Shown one piece after another: positions 35,501-42,968 of a stretch of 64,000 bases of DNA. The stretch is from an uncultured Bacteroidota bacterium (GTDB lineage: Bacteria > Bacteroidota > Bacteroidia > AKYH767-A > OLB10). Each line of letters opens with the position of its first letter. Positions within the stretch are counted from its first letter, which is position 1. Location of the stretch: the NCBI GenBank assembly GCA_900696575.1, contig CAADHD010000004.1, forward strand, positions 27,201-91,200. The letters run 5' to 3'. The notes beneath the pieces were generated by a model, which was not told the DNA's origin, ran no database searches, and worked only from the letters and a program-made list of their open reading frames with translations. The position numbers and the translations under genes were made by a program.

Positions 35501-37728
35501 TTCCTTTTAATCTTACTCCCGACCGTGTGTATTACTGGCGTGTAGCTAATGACAGTATTACCAGCCCTGACACTTCAATTTCTAATCGTTTCAATTGGAA
35601 TGAAAGTTCATTCATCCACAAGCCCGGCAAAACAGGATGGTCGCAGGCGCATTATTCACAGTTTAAAGAAGACGAGTTTAAAAACATTGAATACAAAAAC
35701 GAGCCGGGATGGACCGACACTACTTTCACATTCGTAAAAACCCAGACAAGAATTTTAGTGCATAATGCCGTGCTGCCCGATCAGGCTTCCGGAGCTCCGG
35801 CTGATTTTTATATCAATAATACTATTGTTGATTATGGCGGATGTTTCAATCAAATCAATGTGGCAGTTCTTGATTCCATTACCCTTGATGCATGGAATAC
35901 GCGCGACCAGCCCTACTTCGGAAACTGGAATAAATTCGGAACTGTTTTTCCCGGGTATGGATTGAATTGCGGAGGAGGGCAAGGCCGCAACCGCCCCGAC
36001 TTCTTCTTCGCTTTTAAGACTGACAGCGCCAATGCTCCTACTTATATGGACAGCCTTAATCAGATGCTTACCAGCCCGCTTATTAAAAACGGCATGTATG
36101 TCATTCTATATTCCATTGCTACTCCGCAATATAGTTTCTGGCCATTGCCTATCCGTCAAACCCTGGGTAATATGGGTAGCCAGATAGTTACACTTTCTTC
36201 TGTTCCCGAAAACTGGAAACCGTTCATCATGATTATGCGAAAGGGATTCCCCAACGAAACAGTGGAAATTCTAGGCGACTCCACCAACATGATTTTTCAA
36301 TTGGAAAAATTTATTGGTGGCAATTGGGATAAAGGGTTTGTAACCTCCGTGCCCATTGGCCCGGCACAGCAATGGAGCGAATTGCACTGGGGATCTTTCG
36401 CTGTAGAACCGCAGGGTCAGGATTCTATTCAGATTTCGGTTGTTGGTGTTGATACAGCCGGAATCGAAACCACATTGATTACCGGCATTGATCCAACACA
36501 GCCTGTTGTTTCTCTGTCATCTATCAGCGCATCCGATTATCCTTACCTGAAACTGAAAGCCTACAAACAGGATGAAGTAATCAAAACTCCGCCACAGCTA
36601 TCGTACTGGCAGATTTATTACACCGAAGTTCCTGAAGGTGCATTGAATCCGCAGAAACATTTTGCCGTGATACCATCATCCACTTCAGTACAGGAAGGAG
36701 AGCCTTACCGTTTCGAAATTGCTTTTGAAAACATCAGCAGCACCCCGTTTACAGACAGTGTCCTGGTTGATTTTTTTGCTTTTGGAGGTAATAATCAGCA
36801 GGTGGCGGTATCTTCATCACGTTACAAAAAGATAAATCCCGGTGAGCATTTCATTGCATCCGGAACATTCAATACACTGGGCTATGCAGGCAACAATTCG
36901 TTGTGGGTAGAAGTTAATCCGCGCAACGACCAGCCTGAGCAGTATCACTTCAACAATCTTGCGGCAGTGTTCTTCAAGGTGAACCCTGATATCACCAACC
37001 CGATACTGGATGTAACGTTTGACGGGCAACATATTCTTGACGGAGATATTGTTTCGGCCAAACCGGATATTGTTGTAAAACTGAAAGACGAAAACAAATT
37101 CATTGCCCTGAACGATACAAATAAATACCGTGTTTTCCTCACCTGGCCTGACGGGGTGCAGCGCAGGATTCATTTCGAATCAGCGCCCGGCATAAGTACC
37201 GACAGAAATAAAATGAAATACACGCCAGCCGTTTTGCCCGACAACAGTTTCACCATTGAGTATGCACCTGAGTTTAACCTTGATGGCGTTTACAAAATTG
37301 ATGTTCAGGCCAGCGATGAATCGGGCAATCTATCCGGCCAGTACAATTACCGTATTTCGTTTGAAGTAATCAATCAGTCAACCATTACCGAAGTGGTGAA
37401 TTATCCCAATCCTTTCAGCACATCCACTCGCTTTGTGTTTACGCTTACGGGTTCTGAAACTCCGCAGCAGATGAAAATTCAGATTATGACCGTTACCGGA
37501 AAAATTGTGCGCGAAATTTTTCAGAATGAAATCGGGCCGGTTCATATCGGCAGAAACATCACCCAATTTGCATGGGATGGTAAAGATCAGTATGGCGACC
37601 AGCTTGCCAACGGTGTTTACCTGTATCGTGTAATTACTTATCTCAACGGTCAATCAATTGAAAAACGTGAAACTGCAGCCGATAAATTTTTCAAAAAAGG
37701 ATGGGGAAAAATGTATTTACTGCGATAA
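32581..37728 (+). CDS. PorU-like C25 peptidase, putative T9SS sortase
   Basis: A 1715-residue secreted protein with a signal peptide ending LLSAQ. The N-terminal part carries beta-sandwich domains. The central C25 (gingipain-like) domain shows the catalytic pair: His659 in MTFFAHAAG and Cys689 in LANSCFIGD, with the supporting PAYLFLLGKS and the LHGDPAVRLF end. Normal C25 enzymes have His-Gly here, so His-Ala is a small deviation. Ig-like and Fn-like domains follow, and the end is a FlgD/T9SS-type C-terminal region with VNYPNPFSTST, WDGKDQYGDQLANGVYLYRV and KMYLLR. Known relatives of this size next to PorV are annotated as PorU2-type sortases, which cleave cargo and attach it to A-LPS-type glycolipid. 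Activity is not proven. Confidence 0.88.
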   Translation: MPIKKRYTLLLCFIPFLLSAQPYRNEWIAFTVVQPYSVQQYVKIKVWQTGIHRISYNDLSQALPGITIEPKRLQLFHKGVEQFIYVEGEADNVFDPADFIEFYGERNDGSFDTQLYDTAEWQLNPYYSLFSDTAAYFLTININPNHQGKRMIVETANDFQNYNPSDYFMKEVFQFYKNEYYCGFKKGFQSYASAYGTSLYSPYNEAEGFTKGRSGDLQFTEVLNTPNPETSAGLFATASTAFLGGNSHISLWNISVNGVLIGVADNKGPTFTLFSQPVAAAALSSGTATFNFNATYTTGTQYNSYPYIKITYPHTWSFAGETEENQHMTIVADLTAAKTRVDFTNHLSGNSSPRWIYVFSGDTIRKIQVYQNGGTYQALIPTFLADKKAMLTTDAATRTSASGFLLAPVSTDPARYARFTNFGYQNLLNSDYLIISHPRIWTKADEYKSYRSSTAGGSFNVLLADVEELYDQFACGIRKNPLAIRNFADFTIDKFNQPPAYLFLLGKSIRSDYSRELTWLEDINLVPTYGDPPSDQMLVSRLNTNEFKPEIAVGRLAARSNDDVDMYLEKVLVHDAAQYDNLNEWTKQVIHFGGGTNTTEQQQIKDALTNYEAIIEDTLFGGNVTTVLKNTSDPIQVNQSVFLQQRINNGVALMTFFAHAAGSTFDITTDEPENYQNKDKYPVMLANSCFIGDMHVGAKQYSERFVLLREKGAIAFIASPNIGFINEQPPYSIPFYKQIGIYSYGDGIGQCMKRCVDSVFYNSPLVEQSLRMGMTLHGDPAVRLFPKSKPDLSVVQPDVSFIPGEVSSELASFDMRIIIRNYGRSINKPYIVRITRKYPDGFTPKVFDVVRTSMPFADTLILTVPMDFEHATGLNLFNIEVDANLPADIDEITKTNNNLYNIPLLIKSSDIVPVYPAEYAIVPNNSITLKATTSNLFAPLKSYRFEIDTTDRFNTPFKISIVRSSTGGIVPWQLPFNLTPDRVYYWRVANDSITSPDTSISNRFNWNESSFIHKPGKTGWSQAHYSQFKEDEFKNIEYKNEPGWTDTTFTFVKTQTRILVHNAVLPDQASGAPADFYINNTIVDYGGCFNQINVAVLDSITLDAWNTRDQPYFGNWNKFGTVFPGYGLNCGGGQGRNRPDFFFAFKTDSANAPTYMDSLNQMLTSPLIKNGMYVILYSIATPQYSFWPLPIRQTLGNMGSQIVTLSSVPENWKPFIMIMRKGFPNETVEILGDSTNMIFQLEKFIGGNWDKGFVTSVPIGPAQQWSELHWGSFAVEPQGQDSIQISVVGVDTAGIETTLITGIDPTQPVVSLSSISASDYPYLKLKAYKQDEVIKTPPQLSYWQIYYTEVPEGALNPQKHFAVIPSSTSVQEGEPYRFEIAFENISSTPFTDSVLVDFFAFGGNNQQVAVSSSRYKKINPGEHFIASGTFNTLGYAGNNSLWVEVNPRNDQPEQYHFNNLAAVFFKVNPDITNPILDVTFDGQHILDGDIVSAKPDIVVKLKDENKFIALNDTNKYRVFLTWPDGVQRRIHFESAPGISTDRNKMKYTPAVLPDNSFTIEYAPEFNLDGVYKIDVQASDESGNLSGQYNYRISFEVINQSTITEVVNYPNPFSTSTRFVFTLTGSETPQQMKIQIMTVTGKIVREIFQNEIGPVHIGRNITQFAWDGKDQYGDQLANGVYLYRVITYLNGQSIEKRETAADKFFKKGWGKMYLLR

Positions 37729-37792
37729 GGCAGGGGAGAGGTTAGGGAAATCGGATCTAAAGAAAGCAGGCAATTTTTTAAGACTTATCACC

Positions 37793-39238
37793 TTATTCCA
37801 CCACACCGATTTTAATAGTGTTGGCCATACCGCGCTCCTTTAAAGGCATGCTCGCTACATGAATGGCCAAATCTCCTTTTTGAAGAATGCCATGGTCAAC
37901 CAGAATTTGACGCAGGTCGCGTATGGTTACATCTGTGCTTACATATTTGTTGTAATAAAATCCCTGTACACCCCAAACAAGGCTTAATGTATTTAGTATT
38001 GGTTTGTTATCCGTAAAGATGAGCACTGAAGCTTTCGGCCTCTGGCTGGATAAACGGAAAGCCGTATAGCCGCTGTGTGTCATGGCTATGATGGCCTGCG
38101 CATTAACCTGTTCGGCCATCAGACAGGCATTGTAACACGTGGAATCGGAAATAAAGGTTGGTGAATCTTTTACAGGCTGAAGATGCCGGTGATAAATGGA
38201 AGATTCGGTTTCGGAAGCAGCAATTATTTTATGCATGGCTTCAATAACTTTAACGGGATAGGCACCTACGGAAGTTTCAGCACTGAGCATAAGGGCATCT
38301 GCACCATCAAATACAGCATTGGCAACATCATTGGCTTCGGCACGGGTCGGCCGGTAGTTGCTTATCATGCTTTCCATCATCTGAGTGGCAATGATGACCG
38401 GCTTGGATGCCTGAGTGCATTTACGCACTAACATCTTTTGTATTAAGGGCACTTTTTGTAAGGCTGTTTCCACCCCGAGATCCCCCCGAGCAACCATCAA
38501 TCCGTCAGTAGCGGCAATAATGCTGTCAATTTCGCGCAGGGCTTCGGGTTTTTCAATCTTGGCAATAACGCGCGTTTCTGATTTTTTATCGCTGATTATT
38601 TTTTTTAATTCAATAATATCATCGGCTTTGCGCACAAAGGAAAGCCCGAGCCACTCTACTTTCATTTTTAAGGCAAATTCAAGATCGCTTTTGTCTTTTT
38701 CGGTAAGCGAAGGCAGCGAAATTTTAGTGTAAGGAAGATTGACTCCCTTACGCGAGGTAAGCATTCCGCCATGAACCACTTTGGCTGTGAGGTGATCTAC
38801 TTTTTTCTTCAGAACGGTGAGTTCAAGTTTACCGTCATCAATAAGCACGGTATCTCCCGGAACCACATCGTTAAGCAGTGGCGGATATTTGATGTAAATT
38901 TTTTTTTCATCGGAAATGCTCTCCTCAGCAGTCAGTAATACTTCATGCCCTGTTTCAAGAATTACTCCGTTGTTGAGCACTTCGCCAATGCGGATTTTTG
39001 GACCCTGCAGGTCGTAAAGAACAGCTACATGGGTATCTAAAGTTTTATTAAGCAGTCGAACCTTTTCTATCAGCTCGCGCTGCATTTCATGCTCGCCATA
39101 GGAAGCATTTATACGAAATACATTTACCCCGGCATGAATTAACTGTTGCATTATTTCCGAAGAAGCGGTAGCCGGACCAAGGGTGGCTATTATTTTAGTG
39201 CGGTTTAGTACGGGCCTTTGGTTTTTCATGGTATTCAA
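37793..39238 (-). CDS. pyk: Pyruvate kinase
   Basis: A 481-residue enzyme that converts phosphoenolpyruvate and ADP to pyruvate and ATP. Seen in order: the N-terminal TKIIATLGPAT, the substrate and metal residues in VFRINASYGEHEMQ and LYDLQGPKIRIGE, RKGVNLPYTKI and FVRKADDI. Then come VIAKIEKPEALREID with the catalytic Lys, MVARGDLGVE, and IATQMMESMISNYRPTRAE. NDVANAVFDGADALMLSAETSVG is the pyruvate-kinase signature. The allosteric C-domain is short, about 115 residues. The gene begins inside the preceding IPExxxVDY gene (44-base overlap), so the two are translationally coupled. Confidence 0.97.
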   Translation of the reverse strand: MNTMKNQRPVLNRTKIIATLGPATASSEIMQQLIHAGVNVFRINASYGEHEMQRELIEKVRLLNKTLDTHVAVLYDLQGPKIRIGEVLNNGVILETGHEVLLTAEESISDEKKIYIKYPPLLNDVVPGDTVLIDDGKLELTVLKKKVDHLTAKVVHGGMLTSRKGVNLPYTKISLPSLTEKDKSDLEFALKMKVEWLGLSFVRKADDIIELKKIISDKKSETRVIAKIEKPEALREIDSIIAATDGLMVARGDLGVETALQKVPLIQKMLVRKCTQASKPVIIATQMMESMISNYRPTRAEANDVANAVFDGADALMLSAETSVGAYPVKVIEAMHKIIAASETESSIYHRHLQPVKDSPTFISDSTCYNACLMAEQVNAQAIIAMTHSGYTAFRLSSQRPKASVLIFTDNKPILNTLSLVWGVQGFYYNKYVSTDVTIRDLRQILVDHGILQKGDLAIHVASMPLKERGMANTIKIGVVE

Positions 39239-39656
39239 ACATCAGAAAGTTTTCAGCTGATTTCAATTCGGAAGGATCGAGTTCATACACTCCGCCTATG
39301 TTATCAATTTCGTTCATTGCCTTAACAATTTTTTCAATGGCATCAAAAGGCTGGTTTTTTATGAGCATAAAGTAATCCACATTTTTCATCTCTGGAATCA
39401 ATACACCATTACTTCCTTTATTGAGGATTAAGATAATCTCTTCGTGCGTTTTTGAGTTCCGGCAACGGAAGAAGGTATATTCACAGCGGTTATGTCTGGC
39501 ATCTTTTAATTCAAGGTCAGACTGGCGGATGAATTTCAACTTCATTTTTTTGTTAAGTTCAAAGCAGAGGCGGTAATCTTTAAGGCTGCTGATTACGGCC
39601 AGCAGAACAAAGTCAAATTCAACCGGAACATCAAGCTTTATTACTTTTTTGCTCAC
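39195..39656 (-). CDS. IPExxxVDY-family protein
   Basis: A 153-residue protein from the GTG at 39656 (MSKKVIKLDVPVEF). The longer open frame from a TTG at 39680 is rejected because it covers the promoter and T-rich upstream sequence. It carries the defining IPEMKNVDYFMLIKN motif, with conserved flanks SDLELKDARHNRCEYTFF and FDAIEKIVKAMNEID. The family is Bacteroidota-specific, about 150 residues, and of unknown function. The 44-base overlap with pyruvate kinase suggests coupled translation with central carbon metabolism. The predicted -7 box is four bases upstream of GTG, so the message is probably leaderless. Confidence 0.88.
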   Translation of the reverse strand: MSKKVIKLDVPVEFDFVLLAVISSLKDYRLCFELNKKMKLKFIRQSDLELKDARHNRCEYTFFRCRNSKTHEEIILILNKGSNGVLIPEMKNVDYFMLIKNQPFDAIEKIVKAMNEIDNIGGVYELDPSELKSAENFLMFEYHEKPKARTKPH

Positions 39657-39660
39657 AGTG

Positions 39661-39668
39661 CGAAAATA
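39661..39668 (-). promoter_or_regulatory. -7 box (TATTTTCG) for the IPExxxVDY/pyk unit
   Basis: On the minus strand TATTTTCG matches TAnnTTTG at seven of eight positions and ends four bases before the GTG at 39656, which supports that start and a near-leaderless transcript. Confidence 0.4.
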
Positions 39669-39677
39669 GGCAGGCGG

Positions 39678-39707
39678 CAAAAAGAAAAGGGATTCGCAAT
39701 GAATCCC
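39678..39707 (-). terminator. Terminator of the outer-membrane barrel gene
   Basis: On the minus strand a seven-base stem GGGATTC/GAATCCC (39689-39707) with a five-base loop runs into a T-rich tract (39678-39688). It follows the stop of the 39733-40311 gene. Confidence 0.75.
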
Positions 39708-39732
39708 TCTTCCTGCAAGCGGTTATTGGAAA

Positions 39733-40311
39733 TTATTTTTCTCCGAATACGTAGGCAATACGAATACCAAGGTACGAAGTTGTTGAGCCTTCGGTGGCAA
39801 CCATCTGATAACGTAAACCAAGGTCTATGTTGGCAAGATGGTAACCTACCTGAGGAGCATAACTTAACTTGGTTGAAGATTCAGTGTCACTTGAACCGGG
39901 AATCGTTACTCCAAACAAAGTGTAAGAAGGCACTTCTACTTTTGAAGAAATCATGTGAACACCTAACTGAGCACCCAGATAAAGTCCTTCCATTGCTTCA
40001 CTGAGATAATACTTACCGCCAATCTGGATAGGGATCATAGAAGATTTGCTTTCAATGTCAACAAATCCGTTGCTGAAAGTCTTCCCGCCAAACATCAGGT
40101 ATCCGGCATTACCGGTAATGCCTAAATTATCGGAAACCGGAAGTTCATAACCTAATGAGGCTCCGAAACCCATACCGGCAGCATCACTAAAATCGCCCAT
40201 CGGTAATGCAAGTTCAGCACCAACAGAGAAACGTCCCTGAGCATTTGAAGTAAAGTTTGTTGCAACAATCAATGCTGCAAAAGCTAAAATGGTTGTGATA
40301 GTTTTTTTCAT
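39733..40311 (-). CDS. Outer-membrane beta-barrel protein
   Basis: A 192-residue protein with a signal peptide ending SNA and an alternating beta-strand barrel pattern: RFSVGAELALPMGDF, GMGFGASLGYELPV, MIPIQIGGKYYLSEA, GLYLGAQLGVHMI and VGYHLANIDLGLRYQ. The final strand IRIAYVFGEK ends in a typical barrel terminus. It looks like the small OmpW/porin-like barrels (PF13568-type) common in Bacteroidota. The ligand is unknown. It is transcribed alone, with a perfect promoter box upstream and a terminator downstream. Confidence 0.88.
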   Translation of the reverse strand: MKKTITTILAFAALIVATNFTSNAQGRFSVGAELALPMGDFSDAAGMGFGASLGYELPVSDNLGITGNAGYLMFGGKTFSNGFVDIESKSSMIPIQIGGKYYLSEAMEGLYLGAQLGVHMISSKVEVPSYTLFGVTIPGSSDTESSTKLSYAPQVGYHLANIDLGLRYQMVATEGSTTSYLGIRIAYVFGEK

Positions 40312-40343
40312 TGTATTACGTGTTTTGGTTTTTGTTTGTGGAG

Positions 40344-40351
40344 CAAATATA
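40344..40351 (-). promoter_or_regulatory. -7 promoter box (TATATTTG) for the barrel gene
   Basis: On the minus strand a perfect TAnnTTTG match about 33 bases upstream of the ATG at 40311. Confidence 0.6.
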
Positions 40352-40416
40352 TGTGCATATCATTCACCGTCAAGTGATCAATCTCAGATTTTTAACAACA
40401 CTTTGTGAATAGCTTT

Positions 40417-41343
40417 TTAAATACCAACCGGATGCCAGGTGGTTTTAATTTCCTGCAGATCCATGATGAGATAAGGATTCTGAGCTGAACTATCCTTCCA
40501 ATTGAATTTATTCCAGGTGATGGCACGCTTCACGTTAACGGAAGCTTGCTCTTCCATTTTTTTCAGTTCTTCTTTTTCATGATGGGTGTAAACGATGGCG
40601 TTTACATCCATATGAGAAGCAAAATGGCTGAGCAGTTCGTTTTTAAATCCTGTAAGGATACTGATGACTCCGCCCGGAACATCGCTGGCATGAATTACTT
40701 CGGCAAAGTCAATGGCTGTAAGCGGATGCTGTTGCGAAACGAGAACAATACAGGTATTTCCTCCGGCAATGCAGGGGGCCATGACGGAAATCAATCCAAG
40801 TAACCCGTTATGCTCCGGTGCTACGATGGAAACAACACCGGTAGGTTCAGGAAAAGAGAAATTGAAGTAACTACCCTCGGTAGGGTTTACCGAACTGAAT
40901 ACCTGGTGGTATTTATCGCACCATCCGGCATAATAAACAAGGCGGTCAACCGAGAGGTTGAATTCAGTTTCTGCTTCAGAAGCAGTTGTTCCTTCCTTCA
41001 TCAGCGATTCGATCAATTGCATTTTTCTTCCTTCAAGCGTTTCGGCTATGCGGTAAAGTATCTGACTGCGGTTATAGGCTGATTTTTTAGCCCATTCACT
41101 TAGCGCTTTTCTAGCTGCCGCCACAGCATCACGGAAATCTTTGCGTGATGCACGACAGATGTTGGCTATTACATTACCCTCCTTATCATGCAGTTTGTAA
41201 TAACGGCCTGATTCGGTTCGCGGAAATTTTCCGTTTATGTAGAGTTTGTAGGTTTTAGGAATAGAAAGGCGGGAAGTCTTTTTTTCAGAATTCATTCCGT
41301 TACCTGATTTAATAATTTTCGTTTTTGATTCAATTGTATTCAT
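40417..41343 (-). CDS. Truncated aldehyde dehydrogenase (second half of a split ALDH16-like enzyme)
   Basis: A 308-residue ALDH-superfamily protein of N-terminal ALDH-fold type: YKLYINGKFPRTESGRYY, EWAKKSAYNRSQILYRIAE, VYYAGWCDKYHQVFSS, PEPTGVVSIVAPEHNGLLG and PCIAGGNTCIVLVSQQHPL. It then stops after VNVKRAITWNKFN and a short tail, so it lacks the GQxCxA catalytic cysteine and the C-terminal catalytic lobe. In ALDH16 proteins a full ALDH domain is followed by just such a truncated second ALDH domain. The gene lies 18 bases after the full-length ALDH on the same strand, and together they total about 798 residues, the size of fused ALDH16. It is therefore likely the non-catalytic, structural partner. 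Confidence 0.85.
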   Translation of the reverse strand: MNTIESKTKIIKSGNGMNSEKKTSRLSIPKTYKLYINGKFPRTESGRYYKLHDKEGNVIANICRASRKDFRDAVAAARKALSEWAKKSAYNRSQILYRIAETLEGRKMQLIESLMKEGTTASEAETEFNLSVDRLVYYAGWCDKYHQVFSSVNPTEGSYFNFSFPEPTGVVSIVAPEHNGLLGLISVMAPCIAGGNTCIVLVSQQHPLTAIDFAEVIHASDVPGGVISILTGFKNELLSHFASHMDVNAIVYTHHEKEELKKMEEQASVNVKRAITWNKFNWKDSSAQNPYLIMDLQEIKTTWHPVGI

Positions 41344-41361
41344 TTCCTGATGCTTAATTAT

Positions 41362-42834
41362 TTAATTGAGATTAACATAAGGAGAAAGACCGTGCAAACC
41401 GCCTTCGCGTCCCATGCCGCTTTCTTTATATCCGCCAAAAGGAGAGGTTGGGTCAAATTTGTTGTAGGTGTTAGCCCAAACTACACCGGCACGAAGTTGA
41501 GATGACACTTTGAAAATCTTCGAGCCTTTGTCTGTCCAGACTCCCCCCGATAAGCCATAAGGAATGTTATTGGCTTTTTCAATCACTTCTTCCACCGTGC
41601 GGAAGGTTTGGATGGAAAGCACCGGCCCGAAAATTTCTTCCTGTACAATGCGGCTGGCCTGTGTAACATCGGTAAACAATGTAGGCCTGTACCAGAATCC
41701 TTTTGAAGGTAATGAACAGGACGGCTGATAACAGGTGCCGCCTTCGTCAATCCCGATTTTGACTAACCGTTTTATTTTTCCAAGCTGATCTTTTGAATTG
41801 ATGGCACCTATGTCGGTATTTTTATCCAGCGGGTCGCCTATAATGAGCGTTTCAATCCGGTCTTTCAATTTACGGATTACTAAATCGGCCACCGGTTCTT
41901 GTACAAACAATCGAGAGCCTGCACAGCATACATGCCCCTGATTGAAGAAAATTCCGTTTACGATTCCTTCTACGGCCTGGTCAATAGTTGCATCGGCAAA
42001 AATGATATTAGCTGCTTTGCCGCCTAATTCAAGTGTATATTTCTTTCCGGTTCCTGCCAGTGCTTTCTGAATGATTTTACCTACTTCGGTACTTCCGGTA
42101 AATGCCACTTTATCAATACCGGAATGATTAACGATGGCTGCACCCGTAGCACCTGCGCCCGTAACTATGTTAACCACCCCGGGCGGTAAATCGGCATCAC
42201 GGATAATTTCTGCCAGTTTCAGCGCAGTAAGCGGAGTGGTCTCCGCAGGTTTTAGAACAACGGTATTTCCGGCAGCTAGAGCCGGAGCAACTTTCCAGGC
42301 AGCCATAAGCAGCGGAAAATTCCATGGAATGATTTGCCCGGCAACGCCTAATGATTTAACTCCCGGTTTGCCCGGAAAGGCAAACTGAAGTTTATCAGCC
42401 CAGCCTGCATAGTAAAAAAAGTGAGCCGCGGCCAAAGGCACATCCAAATCGCGCGATTCGCGGATAGGTTTACCTCCGTTCATGCTTTCTATAACGGCCA
42501 GCTCGCGGGCACGTTCCTGCATGATGCGTGCAATGCGGTAAATATATTTTCCTCTTTCAGATGCCGGCATCCCGTACCATACATCATCATATGCCTTTCG
42601 CGCGGCTTTAACCGCACGGTCAACATCTGCCTGACCGGCTTCGGCAATATCGGCCAGTTTTGTTTCGCGTGCAGGATTGATGGTTTCGAAGTATTTACCC
42701 GAAAGCGGCTCTGTAAATTCGTTATTGATGAACAATCCGTAAGATTTCTTCAGTTCAACATGGTCGGTTGATTCCGGAGCGGGAGCATAACTCCACTTCG
42801 AATGAAAATCGAGCGGTTTGGGTTTCTTCGCCAT
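41362..42834 (-). CDS. Aldehyde dehydrogenase (catalytic ALDH, first half of a split ALDH16-like enzyme)
   Basis: A 490-residue NAD(P)-dependent ALDH with full active site: Asn172 (IIPWNFPL), Glu269 (TLELGG) and nucleophile Cys303 (NQGHVCCAGSR). The Rossmann-type NAD site includes FTGSTEVGK. The second cysteine next to it (CC) matches ALDH2-type enzymes. It oxidises aldehydes to acids. The following gene encodes a truncated ALDH domain; the pair looks like ALDH16 split into two. A relation to aminomuconate-semialdehyde oxidation is possible, because a related-pathway deaminase is at 25050, but this is weak. Confidence 0.94.
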   Translation of the reverse strand: MAKKPKPLDFHSKWSYAPAPESTDHVELKKSYGLFINNEFTEPLSGKYFETINPARETKLADIAEAGQADVDRAVKAARKAYDDVWYGMPASERGKYIYRIARIMQERARELAVIESMNGGKPIRESRDLDVPLAAAHFFYYAGWADKLQFAFPGKPGVKSLGVAGQIIPWNFPLLMAAWKVAPALAAGNTVVLKPAETTPLTALKLAEIIRDADLPPGVVNIVTGAGATGAAIVNHSGIDKVAFTGSTEVGKIIQKALAGTGKKYTLELGGKAANIIFADATIDQAVEGIVNGIFFNQGHVCCAGSRLFVQEPVADLVIRKLKDRIETLIIGDPLDKNTDIGAINSKDQLGKIKRLVKIGIDEGGTCYQPSCSLPSKGFWYRPTLFTDVTQASRIVQEEIFGPVLSIQTFRTVEEVIEKANNIPYGLSGGVWTDKGSKIFKVSSQLRAGVVWANTYNKFDPTSPFGGYKESGMGREGGLHGLSPYVNLN

Positions 42835-42851
42835 ATAATTTTTTCAAAGTT

Positions 42852-42859
42852 CAAAGGTA
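42852..42859 (-). promoter_or_regulatory. -7 promoter box (TACCTTTG) for the ALDH pair
   Basis: On the minus strand a perfect TAnnTTTG match about 18 bases upstream of the ATG at 42834. Confidence 0.6.
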
Positions 42860-42968
42860 AGGAAATGGTCAAAGCTTTTAGTTGAGCTGTTTTTTCTTAA
42901 GTAAAAAGAGTTTTGAAAGATTCTGTTGATGATGGGCGAGGACGCCCAATTACGGACAAGGGAAAGAG

